This document shows positions 39,899 through 53,214 of a stretch of 64,000 nucleotides of DNA, in pieces. Position 1 is the stretch's first letter. Every line of letters begins with the position of its first letter. The stretch covers positions 5,259,458 to 5,323,457 of the forward strand of contig NC_037643.1 in the NCBI RefSeq assembly GCF_003254395.2, read 5' to 3'. A program made the translations under genes and the position numbers. Below the pieces are notes generated by a model. The model did not search any database. It was not told the origin of the DNA and worked only from the letters and a program-made list of their open reading frames with translations. Source of the DNA: Apis mellifera (lineage: Eukaryota; Arthropoda; Insecta; Hymenoptera; Apidae).

Positions 39899-42773
39899 TA
39901 TCTTATTTATTTTATATATTTTAACCTTTATTTATTAATGTAAATCTTTATTTACTAATAGCAATTGTTTCAAATTTCATCTTTTCATATTGAAATATAT
40001 TCAAAAATTTTCTTAAATTACTAAACTAATTAATAATTTAATACTAAATTAAATAATTATTAATTTCATATAGAATAAATTGTTATTAATTATGAATTAT
40101 AAATTATTATATATATTTTATATATTTTTAAATTTTTTCAATTTTTATTGCAATTTTTATTTTTATTTACAATTATTATATCATTCAATATTTATTCAAT
40201 TTAATTTTGAAGATATTAAAAATTTTCATTATTAATTATGTTTAAATATATATCAATTTATATCAAGTTATATAAAAAGTTATATATTTATATTAGTTAT
40301 ATATTTTCATTTGATAAAAATCGTTATGATATAAATGTATATTTAATTAATATGATAATTTATTACATTTTTTTAATATTGTAAACAAAATACAAAATAA
40401 AATTACTTTAAAGAAATTTAAATGGAAATCATAAATCATAATTAATTATTAGTAGAAATTATTTTTAATAGAAATTAGTAGAAGTGTATGATTTCATTTT
40501 TTTTTTATTTAATAATTATATCGCGTAATTACTACATATAGACAAGGAAGATTATTAGACAAGGAAAAACTCATATAAATATATATATATATCTATACAT
40601 AGAATGTTTTATATATACCATATTGTACCATACAATACATAAAAATTATAAAATGTGCATCTTTCTATATTAAGTACAATTTAGTTGTTATTTATTGAAA
40701 TAGTATTTAATCTAGGAACTAAAATGGAAATATATAGCATATAAAACAAATTCAATTCTTCTAGTCTTATACATTATACAATCACATCAAATATGATGTA
40801 TGCATTTATGTATTACTTATAATTACTCTGTAAAACTTAGGCATTTAAATTTAATATTTTTTAAATATTAAAATTAAGAAATTAAATTAAATTAATAAAA
40901 ATTATATTAATACGTTCAAAATGCCTAAGCAATACATTAAAATGTTGTCTACGGATGCTAATATTTTATGTTTAACATATAATCGACAATGAAATTTATA
41001 TACATTATTTTTCTAATATTTAAGTTATAGTATCTCAAAGCCACTGAGTCATAAATATTCTTTCATCAAGTACATAAATAATATTTTATTGTAAATTATT
41101 TAAAACATTTTGATGATAGGAACTTGTTTCATCGTAATAAGTTTTTCTAATATTATATAAATGTTATCAATACATTTTATAATTATTATGAAATATCTTA
41201 TAGAATTTAAGTGTGCAAGAATCCGAAATTAGATATTTCACATATAGATTGAATCGAATCTGTACGATTGAATTGAATTATTCCAGAAATACATATGTAT
41301 TTCTAAAAAATTTGAGATTAATTTTATTTAAATATTTTTCTTTATTTAATAATTATAAATAACTTTTAAAAACTTTATACAGGAAAGACGGCGATCCATT
41401 TTTGAAAATAAGTTTATTAAATAAAAAGCAATAGATATAAAACATAAAAAAAATTACAAAAATATTTCATATTAATAGATATATTTTTATATTAAAATAT
41501 TATAAAGCAGGATAGAGTGATTACGTCAAATTATAGATTCCTGAAAATTTTTTAAAACTAACAAACTTAATAACATTTTTTAAAAAAGGAAATATTCAAT
41601 AGAATTATAATTTTAAAATAATAAAATATTATCAACATTTTGACAATTTCTATAATTTAAGATATATTTTTAAAATTTCTGGCTTGAGTTAATTTGATCA
41701 GATTTAACAGTCTCGAGTTGTTGCACACATTTAAATTATTAATGAGAATGAGAATATAATTATATTATTTCACATAATATAAAAGAAAAGATTTTATTTA
41801 TGAGTCATTAGCTCCGAGATGCATATTTTTTTTAAAAAAGAAAAAAAAAAGATGGAATGCATTACAAAAGTTTTTATGATATTTAAATATGTTTCATATA
41901 ACTACATATATTAAGCATATAATGAAATATATTTAAAAGTGTATACTATAATTTGAATTTTTAACGATTATAAAGTTTATATTGAATGTTATATCTAATT
42001 CGTATGAATGTACAAAAAAATTCGAGACTCTGCAACTAATTATAAGCGTTTGTTAACAATATTTTTTATTATGATTTTAAAAAAGTTTTTTTAATTATAT
42101 ACCTACTTACCTTCTTATATAAAGTTGATCAAAGAGATCTGTGCAAAAATTTATCTCATTTTTAACATCTCTACACACAATAGATTAAATAAATCATTTT
42201 TTTTCATATTGAGCGCTCAAGTTTATGTTAATGTCGTTTCGAATTTTTATGATAAAATTTCATGAAATGTAATATTTTGTATGTAAAATTAGTTATTATG
42301 TAAATGAGAAAAATTTGCTGAACTTGATTTAAAAATCAGCTTTTATACTTTTAGGCCCATAAAGACTGCGAATTATATTCTTTCATTTCAGTTATTAGCA
42401 TTATATTTAATGCATTTAATTATACTTATAAAAAAAAAAGAAAGATAACATATATACATATAAAAAAAATAGTTAATTCAAGAATTTTAAATATATTTGT
42501 TTCATAAGAAAAAAAAATATATAAATATTTAAAATATAAATCTAACAATAATCGAAAAAATAATCGAAAAAACAATAATCACAGTAGGAAAACAAAATTT
42601 TTTATTTTATGAAATATGTTAAAAACAAATAACAAATATTAAATAATAGATATATTTTCTATAAATATAAATTATTTAATTTTACCTGTTTATTAAAATT
42701 TTATTGAGGTATCTTATTTGAATTTCGGTCTGCTGAGCTGATAATTATTTATGTCTTTTTTCTTATTTTTCTT

Positions 42774-42804
42774 TCTCTCTCTCTCTCTTTTTTTTTTTTT
42801 TTTT
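42774..42804. repeat. (CT)n-poly(T) tract in the dystrobrevin 3' flank
   Basis: Alternating CT followed by a run of about 17 T. On the minus (sense) strand this is poly-A followed by GA repeats, which creates spurious Lys/Arg/Glu-rich frames. Confidence 0.85.
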
Positions 42805-42884
42805 GATTAAAACAATTTTGGAAATGTAAGATTTTAAATATTGTCCAAAATCTAATGTCATACTGATTATACTTCATACTAACA

Positions 42885-42886
<2 letters not shown>

Positions 42887-42937
<51 letters not shown>

Positions 42938-42950
42938 TCTATATATATAT
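42887..42950. repeat. (TA)n microsatellite, interrupted
   Basis: About 30 TA units with one AA break and one CT substitution, about 100 bp downstream of the dystrobrevin stop codon, probably inside its 3' UTR. Confidence 0.9.
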
Positions 42951-43050
42951 CCATCATAATTGGTGGAACTACAGTAACTCATTTGCGTTTTTTTCCATTT
43001 GATAGCAGTTTCTAAGTCGTTAAAATTCATAAATATGACATGTAATAAAC

Positions 43051-46000
43051 TTATCGGTTGACCCATTTCTTTGCCGGTTCCGTCCAGTTGGTTTCATTTT
43101 CATCTTCTTTCTCTCCATCTGCCTCTTCTCTTTCTCCCCTTTCTTGTTCTTGCTCACTGGATGGTGTAGCGGATGGTGTCTGCGAAATATTAACATTACG
43201 TGCACGCAATTCAGCCAAAAAATCATTTTCTTGTTGATAGCGTCGTTGAAGTTCTTCTCTCCAAGAATTTCCACCACCGCTACTATCATCGCCATCCTCG
43301 CCAGCCTCGAAATCTGAAGATGAATCGTTTTGAGTTATACAAATTAATTTAGAGATCATAAATTGATTTCTTATATGCAAATAAATTTTTAACAGTTCAT
43401 CCTTTGATTTTCCGTGTAAAAAAGAATTCTAATAAAATCAATATCAATTCTATATGTCTACTTAAACGATAATGCTTATCTACATTATTATATCAATACT
43501 ATTATTTACAATTGAAATGAAAAGAATTATTTGTCCACAAATATATATTTATATATAATTGCTTATGTATTTTACAAATGTACATATAATTAAATAAAGC
43601 CATTGATCATCTATTTCTAATGAAAAGTAATGGCAATATAATTAATACAAAAATACCTGATATTTACTTGTAATTTAATCAATACTTTAACTTTCTGAAA
43701 TAATAAATACATTTACTAACTTGTTTGCTTAATATAATAATTATAGTATATTTATGCGAAAAAGCATGTGATATAATGTTTAAAAAATGCTTGTGAGAAT
43801 ATAAAAATATAGGAGAATATTTGAAATTTTAATAAACTCTTACCTAACGGCTTTCTGATGTTAATTCGGCCAGAGTTGTGAGAATGATCCTCCTGGTCTG
43901 AGTCTGCAAGGCACCAGGATACATTCACAGGGGGTGCATCACACACATTCCACAACACGTCTAAAGTGTCATTTGTATATGGAAATATCTATCTTTTTGC
44001 CAAAATTTAAATACAAATGGAATATTTTATATATGGGCTCCACATTTAAATTTTATATTTAAATTTTAATAAAATATTTTTTTATAATAGTGATAATTAT
44101 TTTAATAAATAATATTGATAATATTTTTATATTTTTTAATTTGAAACTCTTATAATATCTAAAACAAAAAGAATTTATGATATAATAAATTTCAAAATAC
44201 CAATTAAGAAATTAAAAGTTATTTTTATTTTGTAATAAATATAAAAATGAAATAATTTTTACTCAATTATTTTCAGATTATTTTTAAATTAATTAATATT
44301 AAAATGATGAATTATCTTAAAATGAACATTTATTGTTTTACGTGTAGTGTAGTCTGTGCTAGTTCTAGACTAAGTTTAGCTAAGTCTATACTAAATAAGA
44401 AGAAAATAAGAATTACAACAGGCAAATTGTGTAAAAGGCAGAAATTAAGTATTTACATTTGTAAATATGTTATTAAGATTGAGTAATTTATAAAATTATT
44501 ATAAGATGTGTTTTAAATTTTTAAAATAAATTAAAAAAATTATTGTGAATATATTTAATAAATTTTTCTATTCTTTTATTAAATTTGCCAATTAATATAA
44601 AATGACTTTTTTAAAATATTTTCAACATATGATTCGTATTTAATACTTAAAAAGAGTTATATATTATTTTTTTCATTTTGTTAATATTAAATACGAATAT
44701 GAAATTATTTATTTTTCTTGTAATATAAATATTAGTGAAAATTTCATGAAGAATATAAAAAATTGAACATAGCTTAATTTATTATTTTGTTATTATTATT
44801 ATGTTATATATAAATAGTAATTTACCTTTTATTTGAGTTTTAGTTCCATAATAAGTTCATAAAATTTTTTCACTAAAAACGGATAGGGAAATGCATTATT
44901 ACATGCTATAAAATCTAACGATGTGATAGAAGAAAATACTGCCAAACATGCCTGTTTACACTAATATGAACAATAGTATGAGAAAATGTATTTACGAAAA
45001 ACATTTACTTGAAACAAATTATTCCATATTATAATCTTATAATCAATTACGAATAAAATAAAAACATACACATTGGTAATAATTTTTTGATTATTTTACT
45101 TATTTAAACTACTCACAAATACCTGTCCATTGATAAATTTTCTTTTAAAATTATGAGATATTAATCATTACCTCTTCGCGTTGGTTATAACTTTTTAATT
45201 TTAGGGACTAATCATTTCTATACCTTACATTTCTATATCAAATATACAATTATTGAAGACCTATATTAAAAATGATAACTAGATACAAATTTTTGTGCCA
45301 TTTTGAACTACCAAAGTATTTTGCATACATTTCTGATGCAAAGTATATTGAAATGTGTAATAATAACATACCCGAATTCAATTCCCTCACGAGTGTTGAC
45401 ATGGCATTAGTAACACTGTCAGCAGCTACCAATAAGTCATTTCGTAAGGATCGGCCCAAGCTATTATTCGCACTGCTGGAACCACTTCCTGGCAAGCTGT
45501 TTGTCCTGAACGCAGACCTGACATCGAAAATCTCTATTTTCTTTGCATAAAGCGACTTCCAAATAAAAACTAAGTCAAAATCGTGACATGCCACGCTTAT
45601 TGTGCAAGCATTTTGGGTTGAATATATTTTTTTATATTTATTATATTGAAATTAAACGGAATATTTGCAAATTTTAAATTAACAATATTACTAGCATAAA
45701 CATGCACTAAAAAAAAGCAGTGATGATAATAAATTTTTTTTCTTATTTTATTTATATTTAAAATTTATATATAGAATGTTACTAATTTAGTGTTTATTTT
45801 TAAAACTTTAATTTTTATGTATTATTTTTCAAAATTTCAATTTTATGTAGTTAAGATATATTATAATAAGATTATTGTATATAAATAAATATATTTTTTT
45901 AAATTGTACAAGTATATTATAAATTAGGTAAAATAATATATACAACTGAAAATAAAAGATACTTAATACATGAAATTACTTTAATTTATTAAAAAAAATA

Positions 46001-49000
46001 ATGTAGACAATAATTGTACAATTCTATATAAAGGTAAAATGTAACAACATTTTTCTAACATATAGTAAAATATCTCAAAATATTCTATAAGGTACATTAA
46101 TGCCAGTTATCTCATTCAATTTAAATACACATGCCTTTAATATTTCATCAGTTAAATGCATGAGGAAAAATTAAGATAACATAAAAATTCAATAGAGCTT
46201 AAAAGCGTCACAAAATAGCAAAAAGCAATGACTTATAAGTGTAATTTTAACAAAAAAAAATGCAATTAGAATTTGCAATGCAATATAATCAATGTAAAAA
46301 TATTTCAAAATGTGAAAATCTTGAATTACGCAACTAGTACCAAACTTATTCCTGTTACTAGTTGCTCAAGAATGCATTCTCATAATATTCGCATGCAACA
46401 ATTAAAATTATAATTACTGTGCAAATTTTTTTATAAAATATAGCTACATATCTATCATAACTAGCATTGTGTATTTCGAAGAAATCAATTTTAAATAAAT
46501 GTGTATAATATATAAATAAAATTATTAATTAATAATGTTATTTTTTAAATTGATAAATATACTTATAAAATGACTGATTTCTTCATCTAACTTATATAAT
46601 TTTTTACTACATGTACAAGTTGTGACTTTTTAATATGGCTTAGAATACATAGTAAATGTCGATAATATATAAAATTTTGTTTCTTTATATAAAATTACTT
46701 TATATAAAAGTAATTTCTTTTGATATCTAAATACGTTACAAATCTTTGTACAAAGGATTCTTACATACAGAATTCACAAATATATTGACAAGAAATAGTA
46801 CTACAAAATATTAATAAAAACAAGAAACACATTTTATCTTGTTTTTATAAATATATGTATTTAAAACTTGTCCATGTATTTCTGAATATTTCTTTAAATA
46901 TAATTTTACCTAAATTCAAAAACCACTTCTAAATTATTTAATAGTGGAAAATAAAATAAAATTTTTTATACAAAGATTGTAATTTTATTTTTCTGTTGTA
47001 ATATTACTTTTTATCCTTGACTATTTTTTTTATTGATTTCTAACACAAATTTTTCATATGCGCGCCTACCTTACATCACCTCCAACACATGATAAGTTAT
47101 CTGGAATAGGATTTTGTATTGTTCCCAGCATGGTATTATTGGTTACACTCGCCACTGATGTTGTTGGAACAGGACTCTGATAGCTTTGAGACATTTGCTG
47201 TTGACTTTGTGATTGTTGTTGTTGTTGTTGTTGTGGCGTTGTAGAAAGTGGACCACCTGGAGTTGGTGGGGCTGATCTACTACTTGGTACTGCACCAGGC
47301 GGTAGAGGTGGTGATTTTGTACTTCGTGGTGAACTATTCGGTGTTGATCTCGGAGACGCTTGGTGATTCTACAATAATAAAAATTGTTATGATTTCATAA
47401 TAATAAAAAATTAATCAATAAAAAATTAATGAACATTATATTACGATTATATTACGTTTAAATATTTTTTAAAAAATAATGAATTGTTTTTAAATAATAC
47501 CTTTAACATTTTCATTAAACCTTCTAACTGTACCATTAACTGCCTTCTAGAATCTTGTAATGTTGCTAAATGAGTTTCTAATTCATCCTTTCTTTGCCTC
47601 AAAGCTCTCAATTCTGACATTAATGCAGGATTTTCCAAACCAGCTGCTTCTATCTCTTGTTGTCTCCTGTAGTTAGATTCAATATTAATTAATGATAAAG
47701 ATTAAATTGAAAACAAAAGGTGGAATATCTTTTGTACCAGATATTCCATTCTACTATTCCATTCTACTATTCAAAGCTGAAGCGAGAATATATTATTAAT
47801 GTAGTGTCTGTATGTGAATCTAATGAATCTCTTAGTTTCAAAAACAAAATTAATATTTAACTAAAACAATTTAAAAGTAACTTTTATTGTATTGTATTCG
47901 AACAAAATAATTTATTTAATTATTCCAAATTTACGAATAACATAATATCAATATTATATTATATCGAAAATTAAAAATGAATTAAAAATGAATTAAAAAT
48001 AAAATGAAAAGAAACGAAATGATAGGAAATTCTTAAACTAATGAAAAAAATATCGACATTACAAGCAGGAAATCATCAATGTTAGTAATCATTTTAGGTT
48101 TATAACACTTCGATTCTAAGGAATTCATAGAGTTATATAAATGAAATATAAATGTAATTGAATATAAGAAAATAAAATTGTATTTATGTTAGTATTTATT
48201 GTTGTGATGTCTTCAGCACTAATATATATATTCTATGCAACCAAAATGATTCAAGCGAAACAGAATGTTTTTTTTAACATGCATGATCCTAGGATGGTTC
48301 GACAGGATGATCTCGAGGTTTAGGCTTGATATAAAGGAAATAAACGACACAGGTATACCTTAACCTTGCAATCTCGCGCATTATTTCCTTGTTCTTTGCC
48401 TCTAATTGTGATATAAGTTCGCGTTGTGCTCTCGAGGCATCTAATGATGCTAAATTAGCATCTGATGGTGTCCTACCCTGTAACATAGAATTCGTGTTTT
48501 CAAATTATTTGTAAAAAAATTTGAATTTTACATGAAAATTATACTAGTGATAATTAAAATTTCGCATACTTACTGCTTGATCAGCTTGCGACATTCTAGA
48601 TGCGGCACGAGGCTGTATAGTTATAAAATTAAAATTAGTCACACAAAGTTTCAGCTGAACGTTTAATTACGTTTGTTGCTCTAATCTGACAACCACAGGT
48701 TTCGTGCAATATTTCATGCGTTTATCGTGAAACTACATCAAAGTAGTTATAGTTTTAAATATTCCTACAAATCTTATAGAATATATATATATTATAGATT
48801 ATTAGATATATATATTATAGATATTATAAATTATAAAAGCAATTTGTATAAATTAACTTTGAATAATTTTTAATATATTATGGTTTTTTTTTATGCAAGC
48901 AATATGAAATTACATAATTGTTATAATATTAAAACAAAATATTAAACGTATATCCATATAGTTGTATAGAAAAGTAAACAACAAACATTAAACGTTAGTA

Positions 49001-52000
49001 TTTTAGAATTAATAAAAAATCTTACCATAGTCCTAGCTTCCTGAGCCAACCTTTGTGCGTATCGTGCTATTAATTTATGTTCATCATCCAGTCTTGAACT
49101 ATCCATACTGTATATTGTATGAATAAAAAAAAATATAAAAAAAAAATAAATACAATTGTGACGTGCACATTTAGTATAAGCTGTGGTAATTTTGATTTGT
49201 TTCATACTCACCTTCTTAAAGTAGAACGGCTATCCATTGATCCAGAATCAAAAGGTGCCATAAAACCTGGGTCTGGAAAACCATTGTGAGATGGTAAAGG
49301 TGATGGTGGACTGCAATGCAGATAATTTATTTTTGATTGAAGAATCATATTCATATTGATGGTTATACATATTTATTGAATATGATAATGGTAACACTCA
49401 CACTATGTGGGATAAATCTAATGTTTTCTCGGGCTGTTCTGGAAATCTCGGTAAACTATTCTTCCCTTTCTCAGGCACGCATCTAAAGCTTTTTCGTAAG
49501 GAATGACCAATTTGTTTACTCGGTGATTTCTATAAAACAATAAAAATATGATATAAAGTATATATATGAATATATCAATATTCATTTATTAAAAATTTTG
49601 AAAATTCTGTTCAACACGTACAAAACTACTGTACTCTCTTGTTTCATGATCATTATTATGTGTTCCCGAAACTTTACCGCGCCAAAAACAGTCTTGGCAA
49701 AGTTGATATGAATGACATTTCTGACATCTGTATCGGAAGCCGGTGAAGTTCTCTTTATGACATGCATCACACATGACAGGATGGGCCACTGAAAGATCAT
49801 ATATGAAAAAACTCAATTATAATATACATTTGTAATAATAATAATTAGTAATATATTAAAGAATTATTTTTTGACATTAAAAGTCTTTTGATATTATGAT
49901 GTTATATGAAATATAAGAAACACATCATTTATAATTTTTATTCTCTGTTAAAATATTTGCTGAAGGAAAATGAAACGTGATATACTTTGTCTAGAATTAC
50001 TGAAAGCATATAATCATAAAACAGATAAATTTGATTCCATGTTTTGAAAGAATTCAAAGTAGATACTCTAAAAATATTCTAAATTATTTTTCAATTTATA
50101 TTAAATAATTATTTTAATAATTATAAAGTTTTTTAATTCGGAAATAATTTAATTAAAATTTGCAAAATTACCTGTTTCAACAGCAGCCATTCTATGGTAT
50201 AATGGAAGCCAAATTAAACAATGTGGTCCTGGATCAGACATAAGCGTATCCAAAAAATCGTTAACCGTGACTTTCGAATTCTGAAACACGATGTGATATC
50301 CACGATATTTATTTCCAAGTCGAATTAAATTTAAAAAAGTTTTCTAGTTATCGACAATATACGGAACAGAAATTCATTTTAATGAACTCACTTGAGGAAA
50401 TATTGAATTAGCAAGACCTTCAGAATATCCAAATGATGGGGATTCATAAACCGCAGCTGTTAACGATAGAACTTCTTTTAAATACTCGGAAAATCTCCAG
50501 TGTATCATGTGACCATTGCTATCCGATATTTGCGAATATATATCTGCTCGAGATAAGTAAATCAAATTAATTAATTAAAATAATTTGTAACAATAGTAAG
50601 AGTTTGTGTAATGTAATAATAAAAGTTAAGAACACTTACATCGAAATTTATCCATGAGTTTTCCAGCACATAACGTAGCCAATGCTACTTTCACCGAAAA
50701 AACGGATATTTTATTGTTTTCCCTATGAAAAGTGTTTTTTTTTATTTTTTAATTTCTAATGATTTAAGTAATAATTAATAAATATAATTATTATCAATAA
50801 GTTAATTTACATGTTAATTTAAATTACTTTCATTTGAAAAATGAATAGCAACAATTGAAAGAGAATATAAAATAGAATATTTATAATTTAATCTATGTAT
50901 ACCCTGTAGTATAGGCAGCGATTAACCAATTCATTAACAGTGCAGTTGTAGCGTCGACTTTTGCTTGTTGCGAAACAGGCACTCGTTTATTAAGGGCATG
51001 AAATAAGGAAGACAATAAAGTTTCTAGTCTCGAAACTCCCAACGTGCTCGATGGTTCCAATGTATTTAAACCATTTTCCCGAAATGCTTCGATCACGTTC
51101 CATATGTCCACATTGTGTACTGTATAGAACAGAAAATGTTTAATTTATCGAAAATGAAATGATTTTTTTGAGTCATAATATAACATTAAGCACTATCAAG
51201 TGCTAGTAAAAGTTTTGTAAACTCAAATAGTCGAAAAAACATTTTATTAAGAGGTCAATAAAACCTAGGAGTTACTAACCAAGTACATGATAAAGCAAAG
51301 GATTCTTCGTCCATAGTACTGAAAGTTTTGTAACCTCAAGCAGTCTATAAAACTTCTCACCAAGTAATTAATGGAATCTAGGAGTTACCAAGTAGATGAT
51401 GAGGGCAAAAGATTCTTGGTATCAAATAAAATATTTAATAAGGGATTTCTTGTACCTGGTTGAAACATAGTATTCTAAATATTTGATTAATAAGTGATTA
51501 AGAATTTAATAATATTTCAACGTTGGATTCTGTAGTAATTCAGTCTAATTAATATTATATTTAATAACAATCTAGTATCAATACTATAAGTAATATGATA
51601 ATTTCTGAAGATAACTAGTTTAGAGATTTTTAAAATTAAGAAAATGTATATAAAATTTCATAAATTTAATCCATTTATAAAATAGTTTGTATTATTGCTC
51701 TTATTTTCCTGTACTTATTAATTTTTTGATGCTTCCTATTAATCTTTTATTTAATTTTTATTAAAATATTGATTCCAGTTTTTTATATTATTTCTTGAAT
51801 TAAAAATGATCTTATATATATTGTATAATATTCTAGAAATATATAATAATAGAAATCTGATTACAAAAAGTTAATCAAATAAAATTTTAATCTGAATCTT
51901 ATTAATTCTCTTTTTCGAATCGTGTTTGTTATTTTTTAATAATTATACATTATAAATTTCGTACTTACAATGAACTTTCTTTTGAATAAATCGCAGCTTG

Positions 52001-52128
52001 CACGCAGTACGGTATGATGCAAAACGAATGGTATCAAAATTTTGCTGTCGCATTTCTTGCAATAACTGCAACCGACTTGCCTCTCCGGTACTGCTATTTC
52101 CCGACCCTCCTGCGCCATCCTCCGCCAT
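43051..52128 (-). CDS. Dystrobrevin, dystrophin-complex scaffold
   Basis: Cytoplasmic partner of dystrophin and syntrophin at muscle and synaptic membranes. Sixteen exons give 762 aa: 51969-52128, 50903-51119, 50640-50722, 50392-50543, 50172-50280, 49622-49788, 49402-49529, 49212-49310, 49026-49107, 48574-48612, 48359-48477, 47501-47666, 47070-47368, 45372-45517, 43844-43903, 43051-43313. EF-hand-like regions cover about residues 25-240 (YRTACKLRFIQKK, DIWNVIEAFRENGLN). The ZZ zinc finger is about 241-290 (CDACHKENFTGFRYRCQKCH, CQDCFWRG, HNNDH). Two helical coiled-coil stretches follow, DDEHKLIARYAQRLAQEA and AQRELISQLEAKNKEIMREI, then LRQRKDELETHLATLQDSRR. Next come a Pro/Ser/Gln-rich segment with a Q6 run and the conserved LRNDLLVAADSVTNAMSTLV (about 625). 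A TTATAG acceptor at 52135-52134 just upstream of the ATG implies a separate non-coding first exon. The last exon is acidic (DFEAGEDGDDSSG) and diverges from vertebrates. Confidence 0.94.
43904..43960 (-). other. Optional 57-nt exon extension in dystrobrevin (alternative 3' splice site)
   Basis: Exon 15 can begin at 43903 (after CTTGCAG) or at 43960 (after CACTTTAG). Both acceptors are followed by AC, so after the phase-1 G both make Asp. The longer form adds 19 in-frame residues including APPVNVSWCLA. Which site is used cannot be told from sequence alone; the polypyrimidine context is modest at both. Confidence 0.55.
45518..47069 (-). other. Dystrobrevin intron whose retention gives an early stop
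   Basis: The donor reads GTA AG|GTAGGC, so an unspliced transcript runs into TAG at 47068-47066 and would end ...GGDVR. The 1.55-kb intron is less repetitive than other spacers here and contains several minus-strand AATAAA sites (TTTATT on the plus strand). It could therefore serve as an alternative terminal exon, comparable in effect to the short dystrobrevin isoforms of vertebrates. No coding exon was found inside it. Confidence 0.45.
48574..48612 (-). other. 39-nt cassette-type exon of dystrobrevin
   Basis: Encodes PRAASRMSQADQA, with TATACAG acceptor and GTAAGT donor. It starts and ends in phase 0 and is flanked by phase-0 junctions, so skipping leaves the frame intact. It lies between the two coiled-coil stretches, a region that varies among dystrobrevin isoforms in vertebrates. 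Confidence 0.6.
51208..51420. repeat. Two-copy degenerate tandem duplication in dystrobrevin intron 1
   Basis: Copy 1 (about 51208-51310) and copy 2 (about 51322-51420) share AAAGTTTTGTAA, CTAGGAGTTAC, CAAGTA-ATGAT and AAAGATTCTT in the same order, with a period of about 110-114 bp. It lies within the first coding intron (51120-51968). Divergence suggests an old duplication. Confidence 0.7.
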
Positions 52129-53010
52129 TTTATCTATAATATAATAAAACTGAATTAAAATTATGTTAATTAAATTTTGTAGTGATAATTACTGAAATAT
52201 TGAAAACACATTTTATTATAACTGTTGATAATAAAATAAGCACGATTTTCTCTCGTAAGATCTTTGAAAGCACTGCGAGTTTAGTTGTTTCTTGCATTAT
52301 ACAAGTTACATGTAGTAAAACGAAGGTCATTCGTCGATTAGTCATCAACGCTCGTTAACTTGACTCATAATTATAAAACTTGCTTGTTAAACTTCCTACA
52401 ACCGGAATTTTTAGTTGCTTTCATGAAATTTCAAATGTTAATTACAACAAAATGTGGCAAAGAGAAAAATTTTAAACATGTAATTTCTTTATGAATTTAA
52501 AAAATATTTTCAATTTAAGTTATATATATTTAAAAAATAATTATAAAAAATAATAATAAAAATATTCTTTTATTTAACAATATACTTCTTAACGATGCGT
52601 ACATAATTGAAAATATATAAAAATTATCGAAAAAGAAAATAATGCAATATAATAATATAAATATAATATAAATTAAATAATAAAATATATTTTTAATAAT
52701 GAAATGAATTTCTACTGAAGTTTTTCGTATAATCATTCTTTTCATTTAAATATTTAATGATTGACAATTGATTGGTACAATATAATTTTATTAATATAAT
52801 CATTATTAAATTATATATGAAAATATTTTTGCTACAATTAGAAAAATGCATAAAGTTAAATTTAAAACAATAAGGAAAGATTTATTGGACTTTTAAATTC
52901 TAGATTCACTATATTTCACACAGATATTTCAATTTGTATAAAAAAATCACAAAAGAACCATAAATTTGCATATATAAAATAAAATTTATTCGTAGATAAT
53001 TAACTACCCA

Positions 53011-53214
53011 ATGAAAATGAAATTTATATGCATTTTAATCAGTTATTTAAATGTCAGAGCAATAAATAAAAGAGATTTCTTAGATTTCTTCATTCATTAT
53101 GAGTCTATGAATATTTCAAAGATTTTGATGATATTTGAGGCATCTACCGCTCGAGGATTACTTGCAGTAGTAAGCTTCATTGTGTTGTTGATTAGTTTCA
53201 CTCTATTCAAGTGA
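53011..53214 (+). CDS. Unassigned small open frame with hydrophobic start
   Basis: A 67-codon frame begins MKMKFICILISYLNVRA, which resembles a weak signal peptide. It continues INKRDFLDFFIHYESMNISK and ends in a hydrophobic stretch. A GTAAGC donor-like site after ...RGLLAV (about 53172) would cut off that hydrophobic tail, so it might be the first exon of a gene or a decayed gene. A short downstream frame (about 53249-53330) is the only candidate continuation. No family recognised; it may well be non-coding. Confidence 0.2.
   Translation: MKMKFICILISYLNVRAINKRDFLDFFIHYESMNISKILMIFEASTARGLLAVVSFIVLLISFTLFK

Larger units (their letters stand above)
39899..43050. other. 3.1-kb region between LRRC9-like gene and dystrobrevin
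   Basis: No coding sequence found. The left end holds the LRRC9-like promoter and 5' UTR. The right part is the 3' flank of dystrobrevin; AATAAA signals on the minus strand occur, for example, at 42689-42694. From about 40500 to 42400 the sequence is less repetitive than typical spacer, so a long dystrobrevin 3' UTR reaching well into it is possible but unproven. Confidence 0.5.

Noticed and set aside
43020..43295. Second minus-strand frame overlapping the last dystrobrevin exon
   Set aside because: Alternative frame of the same acidic exon; the dystrobrevin frame has the phase-consistent splice junction.
44340..44400. Imperfect inverted repeat around TAGACT...AGTCTA in a dystrobrevin intron
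   Set aside because: Arms of only six bases with mismatched extensions; not distinguishable from chance.
45272..45550. 92-codon plus-strand frame
   Set aside because: Antisense of dystrobrevin exon 14, which carries the conserved LRNDLLVAADS block.
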